From Leifsonia sp. EB41 (GTDB lineage: Bacteria > Actinomycetota > Actinomycetes > Actinomycetales > Microbacteriaceae), in contig NZ_JBGCCJ010000001.1 of the NCBI RefSeq assembly GCF_041262565.1, positions 62,001 to 126,000 of the forward strand: a stretch of 64,000 bases of DNA, given 5' to 3'. The notes below the pieces were generated by a model. That model worked only from the letters and a program-made list of their open reading frames with translations. It made no database searches and was not told where the DNA came from. Below are positions 41,838 to 49,601 of this stretch, piece by piece (position 1 is the stretch's first letter; each line of letters begins with the position of its first letter). Position numbers and translations under genes: made by a program.

Positions 41838-43101
41838 GCTTCGCCGGCTTGATCAGGAACTCGGGCGCCTTCGTCACCATCAGCCACGCCGGAAGAACGG
41901 CGAGCGACAGCATGGGCAGCACGAGCAGGTTCTGAGTGACGGCGACGCCGATGAAGATGGCGATCCAGCCGTCCCGAGTGACCGCGAGCGTGATTCCGAA
42001 GACCCCGGCGGCGACCGCCACGGGCAGCGGGATCCCCGGCACCAGCGCGACGGCGAGGGTCCCGAGCGCGGCGCCGATGAACACGGCGGGGAAGACGCGG
42101 CCTCCCCGGAAGCCGGCGCTGGCCGCCACGAGCAGCGCCGCCAGCTTGACCACGATGATCAGCACGAGCTGCCCCGTCGGATAGTCGGCACGGTTCACGA
42201 CGAGCGTGCCCATCTGCTCCAGGCCCTTGAACAGGGTGATGGGGCCGCCGATCGCGCCGAGAAGACCGAGGACCACGCCGCCGGCGAGCGTGATCAGCAG
42301 CGGGTGCCGCAGGGAATGGAACGCGCGGTGGATCCACGGGAACAGCACGGCGCCGAGCAGGCCGACCGCCGTGGACAGCACCCCGATGATGAGGGCGGCC
42401 AGCACATCCCATCCGGTGATCTGCGTGTACGGCGGCATCGGGATACCGAAGTGCGGGTGCGCGAGCAGCGTCATGGTCAGCGAGCCCGCTGCGGCCGACA
42501 CCAGCGGGAGGAAGAGCTTGTCCCACAGCGCGCCGCCGCCCTTCACCGCGGCGACGACGCCGGTGAAGACCAACGCCGCCGCCACCGGGGTGCCGAACAG
42601 TGCCCCGATCGTGCCCGCGGCGGCCATCAGCATGACGACGCGCGAGGGGACGGCCTTCCACAGCCGGCCGACCAGCGTGACCAGAAGGCTGACGTTGATG
42701 GCGATGATCGGGTTCTCCGGCCCGAGGCTCACGCCGCCGGCCAGCCCGAGCACCGCCGCGAGCGCCAGCGACGGCACGGCGCCGACCTTCAGCGGGGTGG
42801 AGACCAGGTCGGTCGTCGCGGAGTCGGGCCCGGCATGGCCGGGGACGAGCCAGACGGTCAGCCCGACCGTGAGGCCTGTGACAGTGAGGATCAGGAAGAT
42901 CCACCATCCCGACGACGGGTCGATCCCGAGCGTGCGGGGGAGCGAGGTCCAGACGCCGTCGTCGATGACGGCGGCCAGCTCGTCGACCACCCACAGGGTG
43001 AGCGCGCTGACCACGCCGATGACGACCGCGGGGATGGACAGGAGGAGGAGCGACCGCACACTGGGCGCGGCCAGCTCCGGTTCCGGTGCCGTCGAGGTCA
43101 T
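41794..43101 (-). CDS. ClC-type chloride channel/antiporter
   Basis: The 435-residue membrane protein has the ClC double-inverted fold: LGPENP (near residues 124-129, equivalent to the GxExP selectivity and gating-glutamate motif), [19 protein letters not shown] in the middle, and [18 protein letters not shown] near 330-347, the GxFxP-like C-terminal motif. No CBS domains follow. It may be a Cl-/H+ antiporter or channel, or a member of the YfeO branch. It runs convergent to clpX and overlaps its last 44 bases, so antisense overlap of the two mRNAs is expected. The leader contains AAGGGGG before ATG 43101. Confidence 0.88.
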   Translation of the reverse strand: MTSTAPEPELAAPSVRSLLLLSIPAVVIGVVSALTLWVVDELAAVIDDGVWTSLPRTLGIDPSSGWWIFLILTVTGLTVGLTVWLVPGHAGPDSATTDLVSTPLKVGAVPSLALAAVLGLAGGVSLGPENPIIAINVSLLVTLVGRLWKAVPSRVVMLMAAAGTIGALFGTPVAAALVFTGVVAAVKGGGALWDKLFLPLVSAAAGSLTMTLLAHPHFGIPMPPYTQITGWDVLAALIIGVLSTAVGLLGAVLFPWIHRAFHSLRHPLLITLAGGVVLGLLGAIGGPITLFKGLEQMGTLVVNRADYPTGQLVLIIVVKLAALLVAASAGFRGGRVFPAVFIGAALGTLAVALVPGIPLPVAVAAGVFGITLAVTRDGWIAIFIGVAVTQNLLVLPMLSLAVLPAWLMVTKAPEFLIKPAKLTPTSPRAAGGAGR

Positions 43102-43170
43102 GCTGCCCCCTTCTCGCGTTGCGCTCAGGCTAGAGGGCGGCGCGGGAAGGGGGCTAGGTCTAGTTCCGGC

Positions 43171-45210
43171 TCAGCCGTCCAGGCCGCGGCGCTTCAGCAG
43201 AGGCTCGATGACGGCATCGCGCCCGCGGAAGTCGCGGTACGCCTCCAGCGGGTCCTTCGAGCCGCCGACGCCGAGCAGGCGGCTGCGGAACCGGTCGCCG
43301 TTCGCGCGGCTGAGGCCGCCGTTCTCCTTGAACCACTCCACTGTGTCGGCGTCGAGGACCTCGCTCCAGATGTAGGAGTAGTAGCCCGCGTCGTAGCCGC
43401 CGGAGAACGTGTGCGCGAAGTAGGTGCTCGCGTAGCGCGGCGGCACGGCCGGATTGTCGAGTCCGACCGCCGCGAGGGCCGCCGCCTCGAACGCCGCGAC
43501 GTCGGTCACGGTGTCGTCGGCGGTGATGGCGTGCCAGGCCTGGTCGAGCAGCGCGGCGGCCAGGTACTCGCTCGTCGCGAAGCCCTCGTTGAACGACTCG
43601 GAGGCGTGCAGCCGGTCGATGAGCTCCTGCGGCATCCGCTCGCCGGTCTCGTGGTGCACCGCGTAGTTGGAGACGATCTCGGGCCACAGCATCCACATCT
43701 CGTTCACCTGGCTCGGGAACTCGACGAAGTCGCGGAAGACGTTGGTGCCGGCGAACTTGGGGTAGGTCACGCGCGCGAACAGGCCGTGGAGGGCGTGCCC
43801 GAATTCGTGGAACAGCGTGTTGGTCTCGTCGTAGGTGAGCAGTGTCGGCTCGCCGGCCGCCGGCTTCGGCACGTTGAGGTTGTTGACCACGACGGTCGGG
43901 TAGCCGAGCAGCTCGGACTGCGAGATCAGCGGGTTCATCCAGGCGCCGCCGCGCTTGGAGTCGCGGGTGTAGAGGTCGAGGAGGTAGAGGCCGAGCCCGG
44001 AGCCGTCCTCGTTGCGCACCTCGAAGACGCGCGCCTCCGGGTGGTAGGCCACCAGGTCGGGCCGCTCCTCGAAGGTGATGCCGTAGAGCTTCGTCGCCGC
44101 GTGGAAGACGCCGTCGTGCAGGACGCGCTCCGCCTCGAAGTACGGCCGCATGGCCGAGAAGTCGACGTCGTACTTCGCTTGCCGGACCGTGTCGGTGAGC
44201 TTGGCCCAGTCCCAGCTCTCGACTGTCTCGCCGTCACCGAGCTGCTGCTGGAGGTCGGCCTGCTCGGCGCGCGCGTTGCGGGCGGCAGGAGGCGCGAGGC
44301 GGCCGAGCATGTCGGCGACGGCCTGCGGGGTCCGCGCCGTCTCGTCCGCCGTGACGAAGGCGGCGTGCGTGTCGAAGCCGAGCAGGCGGGCGCGCTCGGC
44401 GCGCAGGCGCGTGATCTCCCGCACCAGGTCGCGGTTGTCGTGCTCGCCGCCGCGGATGCCGCGGGAACGCGAGGCCGCCATGATCCGTTCGCGGGAGCGG
44501 CGGTCGGTGAGGCTTGCGAGCCACGGGTGGCCGGTCGGCAGCACGAGGCTGACGACGTACTTCCCGTCGAGTCCGCGCTCGCGGGCGGCCTCCGCCGCGG
44601 CCGAGAGCTCGCCCTCGCCGAGGCCGTCCAGCTCCTCGGCCGAGTCGAACACGACGGCGAGGTCGTTGGTGTCGGCGAGCAGGTTCTTCTCGAAGCGCGT
44701 CGTGAGCGTGGAGAGGCGCTGGTTGTAATCGCGCAGGCGCTCCTTCTGCTCGTCGTCGAGCCCGGCGCCGGCGAGCGTGAACTCGGTGAAGTAGCGCTCG
44801 ATCAGGTACACGCCCTCCGGGTCGAGCCCGAGGTCGTTGCGCCGCTCGTGCAGCGACTGGAGGCGCGCGTAGAGCGCAGGGTTCAGCCGGATGGCGTCCT
44901 GGTGAGCGGAGAGCAGGGGAGCGATCTCCTCCTCCAGTGCATTGGTGAAGTCGGTGCTGTCGGACGAGCTCTTGTTGAAGAACACCTCGGCGACGCGCTG
45001 CAGCACCTGACCGGAGCGCTCCAGCGCGACCATCGTGTTCTCGAAGGTCGGCTCGTCCGGGGAGGTCGCGATCGCCTCCACCTCGGTCAGCTGCTCCGCG
45101 AAGCCCTGCTCGAAGGCGGGACGGTAGTGCTCGTCCCGGATGTCGGCGAACGGCGGGAGCTGGTAGGGGAGCGGGCTGGGCGAGAGGAAGGGGTTCGAGG
45201 TGTCGGCCAT
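43171..45210 (-). CDS. M3 family metallopeptidase (peptidyl-dipeptidase Dcp / oligopeptidase A type)
   Basis: The 679-residue cytosolic zinc peptidase has the HEFGH site (His468, Glu469, His472, in NTLFHEFGHALHGL), the third ligand Glu about 28 residues later (VEFPSQVNEMW), and Tyr/His-rich FAHTFSGGYDAGYYSY near the C-terminus. M3 enzymes cut short peptides made by Clp and other proteases, removing dipeptides in the Dcp branch. Length and the N-terminal helical half (about 1-400) match Dcp. A TAGGCT box 6 nt before ATG 45210 suggests a leaderless message. It is divergent from the methyltransferase gene. Confidence 0.93.
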   Translation of the reverse strand: MADTSNPFLSPSPLPYQLPPFADIRDEHYRPAFEQGFAEQLTEVEAIATSPDEPTFENTMVALERSGQVLQRVAEVFFNKSSSDSTDFTNALEEEIAPLLSAHQDAIRLNPALYARLQSLHERRNDLGLDPEGVYLIERYFTEFTLAGAGLDDEQKERLRDYNQRLSTLTTRFEKNLLADTNDLAVVFDSAEELDGLGEGELSAAAEAARERGLDGKYVVSLVLPTGHPWLASLTDRRSRERIMAASRSRGIRGGEHDNRDLVREITRLRAERARLLGFDTHAAFVTADETARTPQAVADMLGRLAPPAARNARAEQADLQQQLGDGETVESWDWAKLTDTVRQAKYDVDFSAMRPYFEAERVLHDGVFHAATKLYGITFEERPDLVAYHPEARVFEVRNEDGSGLGLYLLDLYTRDSKRGGAWMNPLISQSELLGYPTVVVNNLNVPKPAAGEPTLLTYDETNTLFHEFGHALHGLFARVTYPKFAGTNVFRDFVEFPSQVNEMWMLWPEIVSNYAVHHETGERMPQELIDRLHASESFNEGFATSEYLAAALLDQAWHAITADDTVTDVAAFEAAALAAVGLDNPAVPPRYASTYFAHTFSGGYDAGYYSYIWSEVLDADTVEWFKENGGLSRANGDRFRSRLLGVGGSKDPLEAYRDFRGRDAVIEPLLKRRGLDG

Positions 45211-45216
45211 GCCCTC

Positions 45217-45222
45217 AGCCTA
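45217..45222 (-). promoter_or_regulatory. -10 box (TAGGCT), leaderless start
   Basis: Read on the minus strand, TAGGCT ends 6 nt before ATG 45210 of the M3 peptidase gene. Confidence 0.55.
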
Positions 45223-45274
45223 GATGCACCGAAATGTTCATCCAGCACGCCGCGGCGGCGGTCGCGGCCGAACC

Positions 45275-45280
45275 TAGGAT
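45275..45280 (+). promoter_or_regulatory. -10 box (TAGGAT), leaderless start
   Basis: TAGGAT ends 6 nt before ATG 45287 of the methyltransferase gene. Confidence 0.55.
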
Positions 45281-45286
45281 GGCCCC

Positions 45287-46093
45287 ATGAAGATCGCCGA
45301 TCGCTATATGCACGGTCATCATGAGAGCGTCCTCCGATCCCACGAGTGGCGGAATCTGGCCAATTCGGGCGCCTACTTCGCCGGCCTGCTCCGCCCGGGG
45401 ATGACCGTCCTCGACGTCGGCAGCGGCCCCGGCACGCTCACGTTCGACGTCGCGGCGCGCGTGGCGCCCGGCACGGTGACCGGCGTCGACCGGAGTGCAG
45501 ACATCGTGGCGCACGCCCGCGCGGCTGCGGGGCGACGCGGTGCGACGGGCGTGTCGTTCGCGGTGGGCGACGCATACCAGCTCGACTTCCCGGACGGCTC
45601 CTTCGACGTGGTCCACGCGCATCAGGTGCTCCAGCATCTCTCGGACCCGGTGGCGGCGCTGCGGGAGTTCCGCCGGGTCGTACGCCCTGGCGGCTTCGTG
45701 GTCGCGCGCGACGTGGACTGGGGCGGCACGATGTGGGCTCCGCTGCTCCCCGGACTGGCGGAGTGGATGCGGATCACCCAGGCCGTGCAGCGCGGCAACG
45801 GCGGCGAGCCCTTCGCCGGCTGGTTCCTGCTCACCTGGGCGCTGGACGCGGGCTTCGCGGACGTGACGAGCTCGGCGTCGGTGTGGTGCTTCGCGTCCGA
45901 CGAGCAGCGGCGCTGGTGGGGCGGGCTCTGGAGCGAGCGGGTGACGGAGTCCGACTGGGGAGCGCAGGCGCGGGAGACGGGCGTGGCGGACGCGGACACG
46001 CTCGGCATGATCTCCCGGGCCTGGCTGGAGTGGGCCGCCGACGCGTCCGGGTGGTATGGGATGCCGCACGGGGAGATCATCGCGCGGGGCTGA
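45287..46093 (+). CDS. Class I SAM-dependent methyltransferase
   Basis: The 268-residue protein has a Rossmann methyltransferase domain: VLDVGSGPGTLTFDVA (motif I, about residues 41-56), TGVDRS (acidic end of strand 2), VGDAYQLDFPDGSFDVVHAHQVLQHLSD (motif II/III) and LREFRRVVRPGGFVVARD. This is the UbiE/Methyltransf_11 pattern. The C-terminal 90 residues have a Trp-rich region that may form the substrate pocket. The acceptor is unknown. It lies before the second ArsR/MFS module on the same strand, but 100 bases with an operator array separate them. Confidence 0.9.
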   Translation: MKIADRYMHGHHESVLRSHEWRNLANSGAYFAGLLRPGMTVLDVGSGPGTLTFDVAARVAPGTVTGVDRSADIVAHARAAAGRRGATGVSFAVGDAYQLDFPDGSFDVVHAHQVLQHLSDPVAALREFRRVVRPGGFVVARDVDWGGTMWAPLLPGLAEWMRITQAVQRGNGGEPFAGWFLLTWALDAGFADVTSSASVWCFASDEQRRWWGGLWSERVTESDWGAQARETGVADADTLGMISRAWLEWAADASGWYGMPHGEIIARG

Positions 46094-46103
46094 GCGGGGC
46101 GCA

Positions 46104-46177
46104 TGCAAAGACTCTCTTGCAAAGAGTCAATTGCAAAAGATCAGTTGCAAAGAAGTACTTGCAAAGAAGTCTTTGCA
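46104..46177. promoter_or_regulatory. Phased 14-bp repeat operator array (TTGCAAAGA boxes)
   Basis: TGCAAA occurs at 46104, 46118, 46132, 46146 and 46160, spaced exactly 14 bp apart, and a TGCA follows at 46174. The last unit and its reverse complement form an 18-bp perfect palindrome (TGCAAAGA-2-TCTTTGCA, 46160-46177), and 46110-46128 hold GACTCT-7-AGAGTC. The array ends 4 bp before the -10 box of the ArsR-type gene, so cooperative repressor binding is likely. Confidence 0.75.
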
Positions 46178-46181
46178 TCGC

Positions 46182-46187
46182 TACTCT
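46182..46187 (+). promoter_or_regulatory. -10 box (TACTCT), leaderless start
   Basis: TACTCT ends 6 nt before ATG 46194 of the second ArsR-type gene and follows directly on the repeat array. Confidence 0.6.
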
Positions 46188-46193
46188 GGTCTC

Positions 46194-46850
46194 ATGTCCA
46201 CCGATGACCCCACCGCCGAGAACCCGACCGCGGCCGACGAGTACGAGCCGCACTTCGAGTCCCTCGGCATGCCCGCCCTGCGGGCGCTCGCGCACCCGCT
46301 GCGCGTCGAGATCATGAACGAACTGTCCGACTTCGGACCGGCCACGGCCTCCATGCTGGCGGAACGGCTGGGGGAGTCGAGCGGGGCGACCAGCTACCAC
46401 CTCCGGCAGCTCGCCAAGCACGAGATCATCATCGAGGACACCGAGCGCGGCAGCGGCCGCGAACGCTGGTGGAAGATGGCGCCGGGCGGCGTCACCATCG
46501 GCGGCCCGGAGACGCTGGAGACGCCGGCCGGCCGCGAGGTCACCGAGCAGATCTCGCTGAGCTGGGCGCAGAACAACGAGCGCCGGCTCAACGCCTACCT
46601 CCGCCGCGGAATCGACACCTTCGGGACGGAGTGGGCCGAGGCCGCGGCTCTGTCGACGTCGCACCTGGAGGTGACCCGCGAGCAGCTCGCCGAGTTCGGC
46701 ATCGAGTACTACAAGCTGCTCAACCGCCTCAAGGAGAAGTGGAAGACCGAGCCGGCCGGCGAGCGCAAGCGCATCCAGGCGCAGTTCAACGCGTTCCCGC
46801 TGGTCGAGCAGGAGCACCGGGCGGCGAGCGCGACGGAGCAGCGGCCATGA
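46194..46850 (+). CDS. ArsR/HTH_20 family winged-helix transcriptional regulator
   Basis: The 218-residue protein has a winged-helix DNA-binding domain at about residues 24-95: LRALAHPLRVEIMNEL, SMLAERLGESSGATSYHLRQLAKHEIIIE and a wing with GRERWWKMA. A long helical C-terminal half (about 110-218) is rich in charged residues and probably mediates dimerisation or ligand binding. It shares its domain plan with the regulator at 2212 but is only moderately similar. It starts downstream of a five-unit repeat array and overlaps the MFS gene by 4 nt (ATGA), so it probably represses its own operon and the transporter. Confidence 0.87.
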   Translation: MSTDDPTAENPTAADEYEPHFESLGMPALRALAHPLRVEIMNELSDFGPATASMLAERLGESSGATSYHLRQLAKHEIIIEDTERGSGRERWWKMAPGGVTIGGPETLETPAGREVTEQISLSWAQNNERRLNAYLRRGIDTFGTEWAEAAALSTSHLEVTREQLAEFGIEYYKLLNRLKEKWKTEPAGERKRIQAQFNAFPLVEQEHRAASATEQRP

Positions 46851-48145
46851 CCGCGCCGGCGATGGCGAAGTCCCGCCTCGGCGACGGCTTCGGCCGACTC
46901 TGGAGCGCCGCCATCGCGAGCAACCTCGCCGACGGCATCGGCCGCACGGCTGTTCCGCTGATCGCCACCACGCTGACCCACGACCCCGCGCTCATCGCCG
47001 GGCTGACCGCCGTGACCTTCCTGCCCTGGCTGCTGTTCGGCATCCCGGCCGGGATGCTGCTCGACCGGGTGGACCGCCGGGCGGCGATGGCCGTCGCCAA
47101 CGGCATCCGCTTCGCCGTGGCCGCCGTCGTTGCACTGCTCATCGCCACCGACGCGCTGACCATCTGGAGCCTGTACGCCTGCGTGCTGGCCTTCGGGCTC
47201 GGCGAGACGGTGTTCGACAACGCGACCACCACGGTCACGCCGAGCCTGGTGACCCGCGATCAGCTCGACCGCGCGAACGGGCGGATGCAGTCCGCCGAGA
47301 TCGTGGTGCAGAACTTCATCGCGACGCCGATCGCCGGCTTCCTGTTCGCCGCCGCGATCGCGCTGCCGCTCTGGCTGACCGGCGCCGGCTTCCTCATCTC
47401 CGTGCTGCTCGTCCTCACCATCCCGGTCGCGGCCGCGCGTGCGCACATGCTCGGCGGAGAGGGCGTGGAGGCCGCTCCTCGTCCGCGGATGGGCGCTGTC
47501 GTCCGCTTCCTCTGGGACGACCGCTTCCTGCGCAAGATGATCGTGCTCACGTCGATCACCGCGTCAGCGCTGGCGTTCGCGCAGGGCAGCGTCGTGCTGC
47601 TGCTCCTGCAGACCTACTCGCTGCCGCCGTCGATGGTCGGCGTCGTCACCGCGGTGGTCGGCGCCGGCGCGCTCGTCGGGGCGCTGAGCGCCAGCGGGTT
47701 CGTGACCCGGTTCGGCCGTGGCCGTGTGATGTACGTCGCGATGCTGCTCGGCGGCCTCGGCCTCCTCGGCGTCGGGCTCACCGGCAACATGGTGGCCGGC
47801 ATCCTCGCCTACGCGCTCGGCGCCTTCGGCGTCGCAGTGTGGAACGTCCCGTGGGGCGCGCTGCGGCAGGCGATCGTGCCCGGCGCCATCCTCGGCCGGG
47901 CGATGGGGATCGTCCGCACCATCGGCTGGGGACTGACGCCGATCGCCACCGTGCTCGGCGGCTTCGTCGCCCGCATCGACCTCCGCCTGCCGTTCCTCAT
48001 CGGCGGCGTGGTCGTGGTGGTGCTCGCCCTGATCGCCACCCGCCTCCTGCTCAGCGCCGGCCGCTACGGCCAGGCCGCTGAGACCTCGACAGCAGAGAAC
48101 TCGACACCAGAAGTCCAGACCATCCCGGAAGGAACCGCATCATGA
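46847..48145 (+). CDS. MFS transporter, second ArsR-linked copy
   Basis: The 432-residue protein is a 12-helix MFS permease with motif A GMLLDRVDRRAA (about residues 68-79). It is the paralogue of the transporter at 862-2136: IASNLADG, PALIAGLT, FLPWL, GETVFDN and QLDRANGRMQSAE align one to one. Identical module design (ArsR-type regulator plus MFS) suggests duplication and divergence with different operators. The substrate is unknown. Its start overlaps the regulator stop, and its stop overlaps the start of a 61-residue ORF. Confidence 0.9.
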   Translation: MTAPAMAKSRLGDGFGRLWSAAIASNLADGIGRTAVPLIATTLTHDPALIAGLTAVTFLPWLLFGIPAGMLLDRVDRRAAMAVANGIRFAVAAVVALLIATDALTIWSLYACVLAFGLGETVFDNATTTVTPSLVTRDQLDRANGRMQSAEIVVQNFIATPIAGFLFAAAIALPLWLTGAGFLISVLLVLTIPVAAARAHMLGGEGVEAAPRPRMGAVVRFLWDDRFLRKMIVLTSITASALAFAQGSVVLLLLQTYSLPPSMVGVVTAVVGAGALVGALSASGFVTRFGRGRVMYVAMLLGGLGLLGVGLTGNMVAGILAYALGAFGVAVWNVPWGALRQAIVPGAILGRAMGIVRTIGWGLTPIATVLGGFVARIDLRLPFLIGGVVVVVLALIATRLLLSAGRYGQAAETSTAENSTPEVQTIPEGTAS

Positions 48146-48327
48146 CCGCCATCGCCATGCCCGTGCGCCGGCCGTTCAGCCACCGCGCAGCACTCCGGCT
48201 CGGTCGCGCCCTCACCGCGTGGGGGATGCGCCAGCCGGCCCGTCACCACCGTCACGCCGAGCTCGTCGCGACCGTCGAGCAGACCCGCGACCGGGCCGCG
48301 CGCACGCTGCCGCAGCTCCCGCGCTGA
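48142..48327 (+). CDS. Small basic protein coupled to MFS gene
   Basis: The 61-residue frame starts at ATG 48142, overlapping the MFS stop by 4 nt (ATGA), and a GGAAGGAACC ribosome site lies just before it. The product is basic and Arg/His-rich (RPFSHRAALRLGRAL, then RHHRHAELVATVEQTRDR), with no membrane helix. The coupled start, good ribosome site and normal codon use support translation. I do not recognise a family. A role in regulation or as an accessory to the transporter is possible. Confidence 0.65.
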   Translation: MTAIAMPVRRPFSHRAALRLGRALTAWGMRQPARHHRHAELVATVEQTRDRAARTLPQLPR

Positions 48328-48347
48328 CCCGCTGAAGCGCCGGCCCG

Positions 48348-48614
48348 CTACGCCTCGTCGTAGTCCGAGGGCTCGGTCTCGACCACCTGCGTGATCGTGG
48401 CCGAGTCCTCGTGCGCGTTGTAGCGGATGATCGTGCCGTCGTCGAGCTCGACGACCGGGTTGCCTTCCAGCCAGGTCAGCGTCCAGCGCCAGCCCGCCGT
48501 CTCGATGTCGGTGGCCGCCAGCTCCTCCTCGACGGTGGAGACCGCGTAGGTCACGACCTCGGGGAGGTTCGCCGGCGGGGTCTCGCCCACGGCCCAGCGG
48601 GTTCCGAGCTGCAT
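48348..48614 (-). CDS. Small conserved protein, unknown function
   Basis: The 88-residue frame ends at 48348 and starts at ATG 48614, whose A is also the first base of the stop of the upstream GNAT gene, so it is coupled to it. The product is acidic, with a pair of Trp residues (GWRWTLTWLEGN) followed by an ELDDGTIIRYN strand, a compact beta-rich shape. No motif is recognised. It probably shares the transcript with the acetyltransferase. Confidence 0.75.
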   Translation of the reverse strand: MQLGTRWAVGETPPANLPEVVTYAVSTVEEELAATDIETAGWRWTLTWLEGNPVVELDDGTIIRYNAHEDSATITQVVETEPSDYDEA

Positions 48615-49084
48615 CAGGCGGTCTCGGCGTTCTGGGCGGCGGCGAGGTCGATCTCGTAGGTGACCCACGCGGTCTTGCTCGCGACGGAGTCGTAGACGCG
48701 CTGGGCGTCGGCGTTGTCGTTGGCGGTGATCCACTGCACGACGCCGAGGCGGCGCTCCTCCGCGAGGGCGCGGACGGCCGCGATGAGCTGGTGGCCGACG
48801 CCCTTGCTGCGCTCGTCCTCCAGCACGTAGAGGTCGTCGAGGAAGAGCCCGCGGTCGCCTTCCAGCGGCCGGGCGAACTCGCGCACGTTGGCGAGGCCGA
48901 CGATGCGGTCGCCGTCCACGGCGACGAAGCCCTGCTCCTCGTGGTCGGGGTCGCTGAGCCAGGACCACAGGACGAGCGCCCTCTGGTCGGTCAGCTCGGT
49001 GTCGTAGAACTCCGCGTACTTCGCGTACAGGTCCAACCAGGCGAAGAAGTCGCCATCCTTGACCGGCCGAACTACCGTCGACAT
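48614..49084 (-). CDS. GNAT family N-acetyltransferase
   Basis: The 156-residue protein has the GNAT fold: VRPVKDGDFFAWLDLY at the start, then a strand with GLANVREFARPL, LFLDDLYVLEDERSKGVGHQLIAAV (motif A, with the acetyl-CoA loop as RSKGVG, close to the usual R/Q-x-x-G-x-G/A) and QWITANDNADAQRVYDSVA (motif B). The substrate is unknown. It is about half identical to the GNAT encoded next (49155-49601), so this is a tandem duplication. Confidence 0.9.
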   Translation of the reverse strand: MSTVVRPVKDGDFFAWLDLYAKYAEFYDTELTDQRALVLWSWLSDPDHEEQGFVAVDGDRIVGLANVREFARPLEGDRGLFLDDLYVLEDERSKGVGHQLIAAVRALAEERRLGVVQWITANDNADAQRVYDSVASKTAWVTYEIDLAAAQNAETA

Positions 49085-49154
49085 CAGCCCCTCCGTTCGC
49101 CTTGCTCCCCGGCTCGAGAGTCCGGGAGTCGTATCGACCCTATCGCGGACCCGT

Positions 49155-49601
49155 TCAGGGAACGAGGTCGTAGGTGACCCACTTCGTCTTCTCCGCCATC
49201 CGATCGTAGAGGCGGCGGGCCGTCTGGTTGTCCTTCGCGGTGATCCAGCGGACCACGGACAGCCCGCGCTCCTGGGCCAGGCTGCGGAGCTTTTCGAGGA
49301 GCGCGGTGCCCGCGCCCTCGCCTCGCGCGTCCGGGAGGACGAACAGGTCGTCCAGGTAGAGACCGGTGCTGCCGTCGAGCGGACGGGCGAACTCGCGCAC
49401 GTGCGCCAGGCCGATCGGGGTGCCCTCCGAGTCGACCGCGAAGTAGGCCTCGAGGCTGTTCTCCGCGTCGGTGATCCAGCTCCACACGAGGAGGGCCTTC
49501 TCGTCCGTCACGGGGGTCTCGTAGAACTCGCCGTACCCGGCGTACAGGTCGAGCCAGGTGAAGAACTCGTTGTCCTCCACGCGCCGGACGTCAGCCGTCA
49601 T
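49155..49601 (-). CDS. GNAT family N-acetyltransferase (tandem paralogue)
   Basis: The 148-residue protein aligns over its full length with the GNAT at 48614-49084: EFFTWLDLYAGYGEFYET, AHVREFARPLDGSTGLYLDDLFVLPDARGEGAGTALLEKL (acetyl-CoA loop RGEGAG) and WITAKDNQTARRLYD. ATG 49601 overlaps the valS stop by 4 nt (ATGA), so it is coupled to valS. The acceptor is unknown. A 70-base gap separates it from the first GNAT, with no strong terminator. Confidence 0.9.
   Translation of the reverse strand: MTADVRRVEDNEFFTWLDLYAGYGEFYETPVTDEKALLVWSWITDAENSLEAYFAVDSEGTPIGLAHVREFARPLDGSTGLYLDDLFVLPDARGEGAGTALLEKLRSLAQERGLSVVRWITAKDNQTARRLYDRMAEKTKWVTYDLVP

Noticed and set aside
42304-45324. 1006-residue open frame on the plus strand
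   Set aside because: It covers the antisense of the ClC and M3 peptidase genes, both with intact motifs. Composition (Val/Glu/Arg/Gly) is a shadow.
46104-46177. Short regularly spaced repeats as a CRISPR array
   Set aside because: Units are 14 bp with no unique spacers of normal size, no cas genes, and position directly at a promoter; an operator array fits better.
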